Shown: piece by piece, positions 17,250 through 25,643 of the stretch
Layout of the letters: each line of letters starts with the position of its first letter
Numbering within the stretch: the stretch's first letter is position 1
Program-made: the position numbers and the translations under genes
Notes under the pieces: generated by a model
Databases searched by the model: none
Told to the model about the DNA's origin: nothing
Seen by the model: the letters and a program-made list of their open reading frames with translations, nothing else
Origin: Streptomyces brevispora
Lineage (GTDB): Bacteria > Actinomycetota > Actinomycetes > Streptomycetales > Streptomycetaceae
DNA length: 64,000 bases
Direction of reading: 5' to 3'
NCBI RefSeq assembly: GCF_007829885.1
Contig: NZ_VIWW01000001.1
Location: 1,984,001-2,048,000, forward strand

Positions 17250-19031
17250 TCACGTCATGCGGGTGGCCCACTCCTGGACCTTCTTGATCCGCTGCTCGAT
17301 CTGCCCGGCCGTGGCCTCCGCGCTCGGCGGCCCGCCGCACACCCGCCGCAGCTCGGTGTGGATGACCCCGTGCGGCTTGCCGCTCTGGTGCGTGTAGGCC
17401 GACACCATGGTGTTCAGCTGCTTGCGCAGCCCCAGCAGCTGCTTGTGCGTGACCACCGGCCGGTCACCGGCCGGCTTCTCCAGCAGATCGGCCTCGGAGG
17501 CCGGCTTCTGGCGGCTGTGCGCGATCTGCCGGGTCTGCCGCTTCTGGAGCAGCAGCTGCACCTGGTCGGGTTCCAGCAGCCCCGGGATCCCGAGGTAGTC
17601 CTGCTCCTCCTCGCTGCCCGGGTGCGCCTGCATGCCGAATTCGGCACCGTCGTACAGCACCCGGTCGAAGACCGCGTCGGACTCCAGGGCCTCGAAGGGC
17701 AGTTGCTCCTCGGTCTCCTCGTCCTCCAGCTTCTCCGCGTCGGCAAGGAGCTTGTCCTCCTCGGCGAACGGGTTCTCCTCGTCACTGCCCTTCTTGGGCT
17801 TGTCGAGGACGTGGTCCCGTTCGACCTCCATCTCGTTGGCGAAGTCCAGGAGCATCGGGATCGTCGGTACGAACACCGAGGCGGTCTCGCCGCGCCTGCG
17901 GGAGCGCACGAAGCGGCCGACCGCCTGGGCGAAGAAGAGCGGCGTCGAGATGGTGGTGGCGTACACACCGACCGCGAGGCGCGGCACGTCGACGCCCTCC
18001 GACACCATGCGGACGGCGACCATCCAGCGTGATCCGTCGTCGGTGAACTGATCGATCTTCTTCGACGCGGCCTTCTCGTCGGACAGGACGACGGTGGCCT
18101 TCTCGCCGGTGACCTTCTTGAGGATCTTGGCGTACTCGCGCGCGGACTCCTGGTCCGTCGCGATGACCAGCCCGCCGGCATCCGGAATGCCCTTGCGGAC
18201 CTCGGTCAGCCGCTTGTCGGCGGCGCTGAGCACATTGGGGATCCAGTCACCGGTGGGCGACAGCGCGGTGCGCCAGGCCTGCCCGATGGCGTCCCTGGTC
18301 ATCGGCTCGCCGAGCCGGGCGGCGATCTCGTCACCGGCCTTGGTGCGCCAGCGCATGTTGCCGCTGTAGCTGAGGAAGATCACCGGGCGGACGACACCGT
18401 CGGCGAGCGCGTTGCCGTAGCCGTAGGTGTAGTCGGCCGAGGACCGCCGGATGCCGTCGTTGCCCTCCTCGTACGCGACGAAGGGGATCGGGTTGGTGTC
18501 GGAGCGGAACGGCGTACCGGTGAGCGCCAGCCGGCGGGTCGCCGGGTCGAACGCCTCCTGGCACGCCTCGCCCCAGGACTTCGAGTCACCGGCGTGGTGG
18601 ATCTCGTCGAGGATCACCAGGGTCTTGCGCTGCTCGCACCGGTTGCGGTGCAGCATCGGGCGGACCCCGACACCCGCGTACGTGACGGCGACCCCGTGGT
18701 ACTCCTTGCTCACGGGGCCCGCGCTGTACTCGGGGTCGAGCTTGATCCCTATCCGGGCGGCCGCTTCCGCCCACTGCTTCTTGAGGTGCTCGGTCGGCGC
18801 CACGACGGTGACCTGCTGCACGACGTGGTGGTGCAGCAGCCATGACGCGAGGGTCAGCGCGAAGGTGGTCTTGCCCGCGCCGGGGGTCGCGACCGCCAGG
18901 AAGTCGCGCGGCTGCTCCTGGATGTACCTCTCCATGGCGCCCTGCTGCCAGGCTCGCAGCTTCCCGGCCGTACCCCAGGGGGCGCGGCCGGGAAAGGCGG
19001 GTGAGAGGTGGTGGGAGGCGGTAGTAGTCAC
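17250..19031 (-). CDS. DEAD/DEAH-box superfamily II helicase
   Basis: A 593-residue ATP-dependent helicase-like protein. Motif I ATPGAGKTT is at about residue 51, motif II is LDEIHHAGD (about 141, so DEIH rather than DEAD/DEAH), motif III LALTGTPFR, and helicase-C motifs SEGVDVPRL and QAVGRFVRSRRRG follow. The C-terminal 180 residues are acidic then basic and show no named domain. The architecture resembles the RecG/ERCC3-like helicases conserved in actinomycetes. GTG 19031 has GGAG at -7 and is preferred to a 15-codon longer frame. Monocistronic; upstream on the same strand is the Doc toxin gene. Nucleic-acid substrate unknown. Confidence 0.88.
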   Translation of the reverse strand: MTTTASHHLSPAFPGRAPWGTAGKLRAWQQGAMERYIQEQPRDFLAVATPGAGKTTFALTLASWLLHHHVVQQVTVVAPTEHLKKQWAEAAARIGIKLDPEYSAGPVSKEYHGVAVTYAGVGVRPMLHRNRCEQRKTLVILDEIHHAGDSKSWGEACQEAFDPATRRLALTGTPFRSDTNPIPFVAYEEGNDGIRRSSADYTYGYGNALADGVVRPVIFLSYSGNMRWRTKAGDEIAARLGEPMTRDAIGQAWRTALSPTGDWIPNVLSAADKRLTEVRKGIPDAGGLVIATDQESAREYAKILKKVTGEKATVVLSDEKAASKKIDQFTDDGSRWMVAVRMVSEGVDVPRLAVGVYATTISTPLFFAQAVGRFVRSRRRGETASVFVPTIPMLLDFANEMEVERDHVLDKPKKGSDEENPFAEEDKLLADAEKLEDEETEEQLPFEALESDAVFDRVLYDGAEFGMQAHPGSEEEQDYLGIPGLLEPDQVQLLLQKRQTRQIAHSRQKPASEADLLEKPAGDRPVVTHKQLLGLRKQLNTMVSAYTHQSGKPHGVIHTELRRVCGGPPSAEATAGQIEQRIKKVQEWATRMT

Positions 19032-19182
19032 GGTCTCCGGTTCGGGTCTCTCGGGTACGTGTGGTGCTGTCCGCACGGGCCGGGACGGGCCCGTACGCGA
19101 TACGACAACCGGGCCACCCTACCGGGGGGCAGGGTGCGATCCGCCCTGGACTCCGCCTCCCCGGGGGGAATTGCGACACCTC

Positions 19183-19572
19183 TCACACGTGGTCGACGAC
19201 CAGGTCGCGCAGCCCCTGGGAGATGACCTTCACCTCGTCCGTCTCCCCCGTGGCAACGGCGATGACCAGGCGTTCCGCCGCGTCGATGTCCGGGCGGAGA
19301 TCGACCCCGTTCATCGCGAGGAAGGTCATGCACGACAGCCAGGCGGTGCGTTTGCTGCCGTCGAAGAGCGGACGGTTGATCGCCAGGGACTGGAGCAGTG
19401 CGGCCGCCTTGTCCACGACGTCCGGATACGCCTCCTCGCCGAACATGGCCGCGGACGGCCGGTGGGCCGCCGATTCGAGGAGTCCGGCGTCGCGGACCAC
19501 GATCCGCATGTCCGGGCAGGCGTGCTCGGCGATGACGAGGATGTCTTCGGAGGACAGGTAGACGCAGCTCAC
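19183..19572 (-). CDS. Doc-type (Fic-fold) toxin with altered active-site motif
   Basis: A 129-residue protein with the Doc subfamily layout (YLSSEDILVIAEHACPD, DAGLLESAAHRPSAAMFGEE, VDKAAALLQSLAINRPLFDG). Doc toxins modify EF-Tu or other targets using NTP and are blocked by a partner. The Fic loop here reads NRPLFDGSKRTAWLS where the family expects HxFx(D/N)(A/G)NKR, so the catalytic His is Arg and the following Asn is Ser. Activity may be lost, changed or use another residue. The GTG start overlaps the antitoxin stop by four bases (GTGA), giving translational coupling; a longer frame starting inside the antitoxin is rejected. Confidence 0.82.
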   Translation of the reverse strand: MSCVYLSSEDILVIAEHACPDMRIVVRDAGLLESAAHRPSAAMFGEEAYPDVVDKAAALLQSLAINRPLFDGSKRTAWLSCMTFLAMNGVDLRPDIDAAERLVIAVATGETDEVKVISQGLRDLVVDHV

Positions 19573-19769
19573 TTGAGCCGCTCCATGAGCTCGCTCCACT
19601 TGGCTGCCTGCTCCTTCGCCGTCTTGCGGACGATGGCCTGCTGGGCGGTCCTGGCCAGGTAGTCGTCCACGGCCTGGAGCAGTATGGCGTGCATACTCGT
19701 CCCCTCCTGCTCGGCGCGGCGCTTGAGGGCTTCGGTCTGGTCGTCACGAAGACGCAGGTTCATGGCCAT
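19569..19769 (-). CDS. Antitoxin with ribbon-helix-helix-like N-terminus
   Basis: A 66-residue protein. The front (NLRLRDDQTEALKRRAEQEG) fits a ribbon-helix-helix DNA-binding fold followed by an amphipathic helix; the rest (VRKTAKEQAAKWSELMERLK) is the likely toxin-binding segment. It should neutralise the Doc-type protein and repress its own promoter. First gene of the pair, overlapping the toxin by four bases. Start ATG 19769; a second ATG lies two codons in. The 24-base repeats just upstream are its probable operator. Confidence 0.82.
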   Translation of the reverse strand: MAMNLRLRDDQTEALKRRAEQEGTSMHAILLQAVDDYLARTAQQAIVRKTAKEQAAKWSELMERLK

Positions 19770-19779
19770 ACCAAAACGG

Positions 19780-19851
19780 TTCCACCAGATGGGGCCAGAT
19801 CAGTGCCACAGCGTGGGGCCAGATCGATACCACCAGGTGGGGCCGGGTCGG
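19780..19851. repeat. Three 24-base tandem repeats upstream of the toxin-antitoxin pair
   Basis: Units at 19780-19803, 19804-19827 and 19828-19851 have an exact 24-base period, and a partial fourth starts at 19852. They share TGGGGCCRGRTC. Each has a small dyad at its left end: CCACCAGATGG, CCACAGCGTGG and the perfect CCACCAGGTGG. They begin 11 bases upstream of the antitoxin ATG and reach the MFS stop, a natural place for cooperative binding by antitoxin dimers. Confidence 0.85.
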
Positions 19852-19857
19852 TACCAG

Positions 19858-21336
19858 TCACCACTCCCGCACTCGTGTGGCCACCCACGCCCCCACCATC
19901 GCGACCCCCGCCATCGGCAGGAACACCACCGCGAACGCCCCCGGGTGCGAGCCGGAGGCCCCCGCCTCGACAGCCTCGTGCACGGCACCCACCGCTCCCC
20001 CGCCGAGCGCGCCGAACGCCGCGCCGCCCGCGGCCAGCAGCAGGGCGTTGGAGAGCCCGTCGGAGATCTGCAGGGCCGCGGAGTTCGCCCCCGCCTCCTG
20101 GGGCGCGGACAGCTTCAGCAGCAGCACACTGGTCGATGCGATCACCATGCCCATGCCGAAGCAGCCGACGGCCCAGGCCGCGGCGACCGTCCAGACCGGC
20201 ACCCCGTCGATCAGCACGGCGGGCGCCGTCGCGATCGACGCGGCGACCAGCACCATGCCGCCCACCATCAGCCGCTCGCGGTGCGGCTCCAGGCGCGGCC
20301 GGGACTGGACGTACGAACCCAGCGCCCAGGTCCCGCCACCGGCCGCGAGCGACAGTCCGGCCATCGTCGGGGACAGGCCGCGCTGGGTGACCAGCATCAG
20401 GGGCACGAACGACTCGGCGGCGATGAACGACCCGGCCGCCAGCCCGCGCAGCAGCACCACGGAGGGCAGCCCCCGCGCCGCCCGGCCGGTGCCCGGGGGC
20501 AGCAGGCCCCGGACCGCGGGAACGAGCAGGGCGATCCCGGCGGCGACCGGCAGCAGCGAGAACCAGTTCCGCTCCTGCCCGGCGTACTGGAGCAGCCCCG
20601 CACCCAGCGAGATGCCCAGCGCGAGCACGATGCGCCGGCGGTTCAATGGCTCGACGGGCGCCGCCGCGTCGGCGGGCCCGGACGCCATGCGCCGGATCGC
20701 GGGCAGCGCGAGCGCCAGCGGGAAGACCACCAGGAGCGGGATGCCGATGAAGACCCAGCGCCAGCCCAGGTGCTCGGTCACGCTCCCGGAGGCCAGCGGC
20801 CCGACGACGGACGGGATCACCCAGCTCGCGGCGAACGCGGCCATGATCGCCGGCCGCAGATGCTCCGGGTAGGCCCGGCTGATCACCACGTAGAGCGCGA
20901 CGATCACCAGCCCGCCACCGAGCCCCTGCACGGCCCGCCCCACGATGAACATCCACATGGTGCTCGCGGTCCCGGACAGCAGCAGGCCCACCCCGAAGGC
21001 GCTGATCCCGGCGGTGAGCGGCCCCAGCGGCCCGCGCCGGTCGGCCCACTGCCCGGCCAGCACCATGGCGAAGAGGCTGGTGGTGAAGTACGCGGAGAAC
21101 GCGAACGCGTACAGCGGGATGCCGTGCAGCTCACGGGCGGCGACCGGCATCGCGGTCCCCACGGCGGTCGCCTCGAAGGCGATCAGGAACACGACGGAGA
21201 CGATGCCGATGCTCAGCGACCGGTAGGTCCGCCCGAGCACCCCCTCCGGTACTGCGGCGACGACGGTCTCGTTCACTTCATCGGCTTCTCCGGTGCGGGC
21301 CGAGACCTCGGCGTCACGCGGTTCCAGGACGGTCAT
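19858..21336 (-). CDS. MFS transporter, 14-span DHA2-like
   Basis: A 492-residue transporter with about 14 hydrophobic spans and the loop motif GQWADRRGPLGPLTAGISAF. The first span begins near SIGIVSVVFLIAFEATAVGT, the MPVAARELHG motif follows, and span 5 carries WRWVFIGIPLLVVFPLALAL, all typical of DHA2-type multidrug exporters. A soluble N-terminal 35 residues precedes the first span. The ATG at 21336 starts within 190 bases of the divergent tRNA-Cys. No regulator is adjacent. Substrate unknown. Confidence 0.9.
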   Translation of the reverse strand: MTVLEPRDAEVSARTGEADEVNETVVAAVPEGVLGRTYRSLSIGIVSVVFLIAFEATAVGTAMPVAARELHGIPLYAFAFSAYFTTSLFAMVLAGQWADRRGPLGPLTAGISAFGVGLLLSGTASTMWMFIVGRAVQGLGGGLVIVALYVVISRAYPEHLRPAIMAAFAASWVIPSVVGPLASGSVTEHLGWRWVFIGIPLLVVFPLALALPAIRRMASGPADAAAPVEPLNRRRIVLALGISLGAGLLQYAGQERNWFSLLPVAAGIALLVPAVRGLLPPGTGRAARGLPSVVLLRGLAAGSFIAAESFVPLMLVTQRGLSPTMAGLSLAAGGGTWALGSYVQSRPRLEPHRERLMVGGMVLVAASIATAPAVLIDGVPVWTVAAAWAVGCFGMGMVIASTSVLLLKLSAPQEAGANSAALQISDGLSNALLLAAGGAAFGALGGGAVGAVHEAVEAGASGSHPGAFAVVFLPMAGVAMVGAWVATRVREW

Positions 21337-21470
21337 GAGCCCAAGAGTAAGGGGCGAAACTCGCCATGAACCCTGTCGCGGGTCGCTCCCGCTCTCGTCC
21401 CTTGGTCGTAGGACCGGCCGGGCGATCGTGAACGCCGTGTGGCAGTCGCGTTGCGGGACGGTCCGGACTC

Positions 21471-21499
21471 TTGGCGCCGGGGTTCCCGGGGCCTACGGT
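21471..21499 (+). promoter_or_regulatory. Putative tRNA-Cys promoter
   Basis: TTGGCG (21471-21476), a 17-base spacer and TACGGT (21494-21499) fit a housekeeping sigma-factor promoter, with transcription expected about 12 bases before the mature tRNA. Confidence 0.5.
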
Positions 21500-21518
21500 C
21501 GGGACGAGAACAACGCAC

Positions 21519-21590
21519 GGCCGTGTGCCCGAGAGGCTCAGGGGCTCGACTGCAACTCGAGTTACACCGGTTCGATTCCGGTCACGGCCT
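21519..21590 (+). tRNA. tRNA-Cys (GCA anticodon)
   Basis: A 72-nt cloverleaf: acceptor GGCCGTG/CACGGCC with discriminator U, the Cys identity base; D-stem CCC/GGG; anticodon stem CTCGA/TCGAG with loop CTGCAAC, anticodon GCA; T-stem ACCGG/CCGGT with loop TTCGATT. CCA is not encoded. The sequence differs from the Streptomyces tRNA-Cys I remember (loop base 38 is C), so it may be a second Cys isoacceptor. Confidence 0.9.
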
Positions 21591-21594
21591 CGGT

Positions 21595-21641
21595 ACACGG
21601 AACCGCCCGCCCCTCGTACGAAGGGGCGGGCGGTTCCGTGT
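21595..21641. terminator. Terminator between tRNA-Cys and the molybdenum hydroxylase operon
   Basis: A perfect 20-bp stem (21595-21614 with 21622-21641) around a seven-base loop. It begins five bases after the tRNA and ends 20 bases before the stop of the convergent operon, so it can end both transcripts. Confidence 0.9.
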
Positions 21642-21660
21642 GTACGGAGGGGACCCGCGG

Positions 21661-24006
21661 TCAGGACTTCGGGGCCGCGACGGCCGCCTGGGGCCTGATC
21701 GGAAGGCGGTTGACCGGGCGGCCGGTGGCCGAGCGCACCGCGGCGGCCACGGCTGCCGGGGAGGTCACCACGGGGACCGCGGAAGCCGGCTTGGCGCCGA
21801 AGGGGGCCACCACGTCACGCTCCTCGACGAGTCTGACGATGCGGATGTCCGGCGCGTCGAGGGCGGTCGGCAGGGCGTAACCCGTCAGGTCGGGGTGCCG
21901 GATCTGACCGCGCGCGGTGCGGAGGTTCTCCGTCAGCGCGGCACCGATGCCCTGGGTGACGCCCGCCTCGATACGGGTCGCCAGCTGGGACGGGTTGAGG
22001 ACCCGGCCGACATCCTGTGCGACGGCCATCTCCACGACACGGACCGAGCCGAGTTCGATGTCGACGTCCACCACCGCGCGGATCGCGCAGAACGCGAGGC
22101 CGACGAAGGCGTCGCCCTGACCGGACTCGTCGAGCGGCTCCGTGGGGTGGGGGCGGCACTGGGCGGTGGCCCACAGTTCCTTGCCGTCCATCGCCTCGGT
22201 GACGGTCGTGGACAGCACCCCGTCGTACGAGGTGATCTTGCCGTCGGCGATCTGGAGCAGCTCGGTGGACATGCCGAACTTGTGGGCCAGCGGCTGGAGC
22301 AGCTGGGTGCGGACCATCTTCGCGGCGCGTTCGACCGCTCCGGCGGAGACCCAGGTGTGGCGGCCGTGCGTCGTCGGTCCGGCCGGGGGCTGGTCGGTGT
22401 CGACGGAGGCCACATGGACCTCCTCGATGCCCAGGGTCTCCTGGACGACCTGGCGGGCCAGCGTCGAGAAGCCCTGGCCCGTCTCGACCGCGGCGCAGAT
22501 GACGGTGGCGACCCCGTCGTGGACCCGCACCGTGGCCGTGGAGACCTCGTCGGCGCCCTCGGCGCCGAGCATGTGGACCATGCCCAGCGCGTATCCGACC
22601 CCGCGCCGCACCGCGCCCGGTTCGCCCGCGCCCTCCGGGCCGCCCGGGAGCAGCCAGTCGTCCTCCGGGGAGTCCTTGGGGAGCGAGGGGAGCGGGAAGT
22701 CCCGTACCGCGCCGAGGAGTTCGGCGACGGGGGCGGGGCAGGTCACCGTCTGGCCGGTGGGCAGGATGTCGCCGGTGGACAGGGTGTTGCGCAGCCGCAG
22801 CTCGGCCGGGTCGATGGAGAGCTTGGCGGCAAGCTTGTCCATCTGGCCCTCGTACGCGGCACAGACCTGCATCGCGCCCTCGCCCCGGACATGACCGGAC
22901 GGCGGGTTGTTCGTCCGGACCGCCCAGCCCTCGATGAAGGCGTGCGGGACGACGTAGGGGCCGCAGGCGAACGCGACGGCGGCGGCCAGGGATTCGGACG
23001 AGGCGTCGGCGTACGCGCCCGCGTCGAGGAGGATCTGGGCCTCGACCTTCACCAGACGGCCCTCGGCGTCCGCGTGGTGGCGGTAGCGGAGCAGGGTCGG
23101 GTGGCGGTGCGCGTGGCCGAGGAAGGACTCCTCGCGGGTCGCGGCCAGTTTGACCGGGCAGCCGGTGCGCAGGGCGAGCAGGCCGAGCGGGAGCTGGAAT
23201 CCGGGGTCCTCGCGGTCGCCGGTCGCGCCGGGGACGCCGGTGACGACGAGCTTCACCCGGTCCGGTTCGAGGCCGAAGCAGGCGGCGGCGAGGTCGCGGT
23301 CGGTGTGCGGGTCGGTGGAGGCGGTGTAGATCTCGACGCCCCCGTCGGGGCGGGGCACGGCGAGCCCGGCCTCGGCACCGATCGGCGCCGGGTCCTGACG
23401 GCCGATGCGGTACAGGCCCTCGACGATGACCTCGCCCACGATCTCCGGGTCGCCGTAGCGCAGCGGGATGTGGCGGATCAGATTGCCGTCGGGGTGCAGA
23501 GGTTCGGCGGCGAAGGCCTTCTCCGGGTCGGTGACCGGCTCCAGCAGCTCGTACTCGACGGCGATGGCGGCTGCGGCCAGCCGGGCCGTGTCGGGGTGGT
23601 CGGCGGCGACCGCGGCGATCGGCTCGCCGTGGTGGCGGACCAGGTCGGAGGCGAAGACGGGACGGTCGACGACGCGGCGTCCGTAGGAACGCTCGCCGGG
23701 GACGTCCTCGTGGGTGACGACCGCTCGTACGCCCGGCATCTCGACCGCGGCGGAGGTGTCGATCGACAGGATGCGGGCATGCGGGTGCGGGGAGCGGAGC
23801 ACGGCCGCCCAGAGCAGTCCCTCGGCCCACAGGTCGGCGGCGTACGGGAAGATGCCCTCGGTCTTGGCGCGGGCGTCGGCCGGCCGCAGCGAGGCGCCCA
23901 GGCCGAGCAGCGGCTGCTCGCCCCCGGAGCTGTCGGGGCCCTCCAGTGAAGGGATGCTGATCGCCGTGTGGGTCGCGCCGGCCGCGGTGGCTGCGTCGTT
24001 GCTCAC
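21661..24006 (-). CDS. Xanthine dehydrogenase-family molybdopterin-binding subunit
   Basis: A 781-residue subunit that would bind molybdenum cofactor and hydroxylate a heterocycle or oxidise an aldehyde. It has the two parts of the family: an N-terminal Ald_Xan_dh_C-like hammerhead (AKTEGIFPYAADLW, HPHARILSIDTSAA) and the cofactor-binding half (AATREESFLGHAHRHPTLLR, NPPSGHVRGEGAMQ, GQGFSTLARQVVQETLGIE, AGVTQGIGAALTENL near the end). The GTG at 24006 overlaps the preceding stop by four bases. It is the third gene after the FAD and 2Fe-2S subunits, so the enzyme is of the three-subunit type. Purine versus other substrate cannot be told. A strong terminator follows. Confidence 0.93.
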   Translation of the reverse strand: MSNDAATAAGATHTAISIPSLEGPDSSGGEQPLLGLGASLRPADARAKTEGIFPYAADLWAEGLLWAAVLRSPHPHARILSIDTSAAVEMPGVRAVVTHEDVPGERSYGRRVVDRPVFASDLVRHHGEPIAAVAADHPDTARLAAAAIAVEYELLEPVTDPEKAFAAEPLHPDGNLIRHIPLRYGDPEIVGEVIVEGLYRIGRQDPAPIGAEAGLAVPRPDGGVEIYTASTDPHTDRDLAAACFGLEPDRVKLVVTGVPGATGDREDPGFQLPLGLLALRTGCPVKLAATREESFLGHAHRHPTLLRYRHHADAEGRLVKVEAQILLDAGAYADASSESLAAAVAFACGPYVVPHAFIEGWAVRTNNPPSGHVRGEGAMQVCAAYEGQMDKLAAKLSIDPAELRLRNTLSTGDILPTGQTVTCPAPVAELLGAVRDFPLPSLPKDSPEDDWLLPGGPEGAGEPGAVRRGVGYALGMVHMLGAEGADEVSTATVRVHDGVATVICAAVETGQGFSTLARQVVQETLGIEEVHVASVDTDQPPAGPTTHGRHTWVSAGAVERAAKMVRTQLLQPLAHKFGMSTELLQIADGKITSYDGVLSTTVTEAMDGKELWATAQCRPHPTEPLDESGQGDAFVGLAFCAIRAVVDVDIELGSVRVVEMAVAQDVGRVLNPSQLATRIEAGVTQGIGAALTENLRTARGQIRHPDLTGYALPTALDAPDIRIVRLVEERDVVAPFGAKPASAVPVVTSPAAVAAAVRSATGRPVNRLPIRPQAAVAAPKS

Positions 24007-25643
24007 GCCAGGCCTCCGTCCTGCAGATGGACCTGCACACTACCCGCGCCGGGGGCCGCCTGGTGCGGGATGCGGGCCCCGTCCGGTTCCGCGGATTCCG
24101 GTGCGGGTACCGAGGCCGCCTCGCGGCCCTCGATGACCTCGTTCACGGCGTCGAGCACACCGCGGTATCCGGAACAGCGGCAGAGGTTGCCGCACAGTGC
24201 CTGACGGGTCTCCAGCTCGCTGGGGGCGTGGTTGCCCTCCAGCAGGTCGTGGACGGTCATCGCCATCCCGGGGATGCAGAAGCCGCACTGGACGGCACCG
24301 CAGTTCGCCAGCGCCCGCTGCACGTCGGACGGTTCCCCGTCGACGGCCAGACCTTCGACGGTACGGACCTCGCTGCCCGCCGCGGTGGCCGCGGGGACCA
24401 GGCAGGAGGCGACGAGACGGCCGTCCACCTGCACGTTGCAGGCACCGCATTCGCCCTGCGAGCAGCCGTCCTTGGCCCCGGCGAGGCCGAGGCGCTCGCG
24501 CAGCACGTAGAGCAGCGACTCGCCGATCCAGGCGTCGGCGACGGGCCGGTCGACGCCGTTCACATGCAGCATGTACGAGGCGGAGGGGTGCTCGCTGGGC
24601 AGGTCGAGAGCGGGGACGGGGGCAGGGGCTGCGTCCGTGGACTCGGGGTCCGTCGCGTCGGGGTCCATGGCATCGGGGTCCGTGACCTCGGTGTCCGTGA
24701 CTTCGACGGCCGCCGCCTCGACGTCCGTGGCCTCGGTGTCCGGTGCCGACTCGGCGACCGGTGTCGCTCCCGCGGCCGGTTCGGCCGTGCCGGGCTGCTC
24801 CGTGCCGAGCTGCGGTGCGTCCTGAAGGGCTGCCTCCGGCGGAACTTCGTACACGGCTTCGGGTGCGTCGTGCACGTCGTGCACGTCGTGTGCATCTGGT
24901 GCGTCCGCGGAAGGCTCCGGGGGCGGCGCGTCGGCGTCACCGTCCACGGCGTCGGCCGGCGCGTCCGGCGTGCGGCCGAGGTCCGTCCCCCGCGGCGGGG
25001 TGCTGTCCACGGCCGCGGGCGCCGGCTCCTGCGTCGCCCAGGGCGCGGGCGCACCGCCGGGCAGGGTGGCCGGCGGGGTCCGGTCCGCGTACCAGCCGGC
25101 GGCCAGCGCGGAGGCCGAGAACTCGCCGGACTCCTCCGGGAGATCGCCGTCGGCGACCGGGATCTGCCACTGACCGGTGTGCCCGGCGGGCTCGGTGGGT
25201 TCGGCGTGCCCGGTGGGTTCGGCGAAGTTCCACTGGCCGGTGGCGGCCGGGCTCTCGCGGTACCGGTCCGGGTAGTGCTCCCCGGACGTCTGCGGGTGGT
25301 GCGGGGCCTGCGGGTATCCGTACGGCGTCTGCTGCTGGTTCGGGTCCGGCCAGTGCACCGCCTCGGGCACCGGCTGCTCCGCCGCCGTGCCGCGGTCCGG
25401 CTGGGCGTGCGGGTCCGGTGTCCGGGCGCCCCAGCCGCCGGCGGCCGCGGGGTCGAGCCCGGCGGCCGGGGTCAGCGGAAGGATCATCGGCGGCACGTAG
25501 CCCTGGCCGGGTGCGGCCAGCGGTACGTTCGCCAGGTCCTCCGGCGGCAGGTGGACGAAGGCGGTCGCCTCGGCGTCGTACTCGCCGCTCTGGGGGGTCG
25601 GCTCCCAGCCCCCGTGCTGTCCGGCGTGGTCCTCGTTGCTCAC
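24003..25643 (-). CDS. 2Fe-2S subunit of molybdenum hydroxylase with long N-terminal extension
   Basis: A 546-residue protein, about three times the usual 150-200. Residues 350-546 are the expected electron-transfer subunit: ferredoxin-type Cys cluster DGCSQGECGACNVQVDG (about 393), then CGFCIPGM (about 451) and CGNLCRCSGYRG (about 486) for the second cluster. Residues 1-350 are unrelated low-complexity: Pro/Gly/Gln-rich at first, then strongly acidic with Asp/Glu/Thr runs such as TDTEVTDPDAMDPDATDPES. The GTG at 25643 overlaps the FAD-subunit stop by four bases, so the extension is translated from the operon and is not an annotation error. It may tether or space the subunit. Confidence 0.88.
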   Translation of the reverse strand: MSNEDHAGQHGGWEPTPQSGEYDAEATAFVHLPPEDLANVPLAAPGQGYVPPMILPLTPAAGLDPAAAGGWGARTPDPHAQPDRGTAAEQPVPEAVHWPDPNQQQTPYGYPQAPHHPQTSGEHYPDRYRESPAATGQWNFAEPTGHAEPTEPAGHTGQWQIPVADGDLPEESGEFSASALAAGWYADRTPPATLPGGAPAPWATQEPAPAAVDSTPPRGTDLGRTPDAPADAVDGDADAPPPEPSADAPDAHDVHDVHDAPEAVYEVPPEAALQDAPQLGTEQPGTAEPAAGATPVAESAPDTEATDVEAAAVEVTDTEVTDPDAMDPDATDPESTDAAPAPVPALDLPSEHPSASYMLHVNGVDRPVADAWIGESLLYVLRERLGLAGAKDGCSQGECGACNVQVDGRLVASCLVPAATAAGSEVRTVEGLAVDGEPSDVQRALANCGAVQCGFCIPGMAMTVHDLLEGNHAPSELETRQALCGNLCRCSGYRGVLDAVNEVIEGREAASVPAPESAEPDGARIPHQAAPGAGSVQVHLQDGGLA

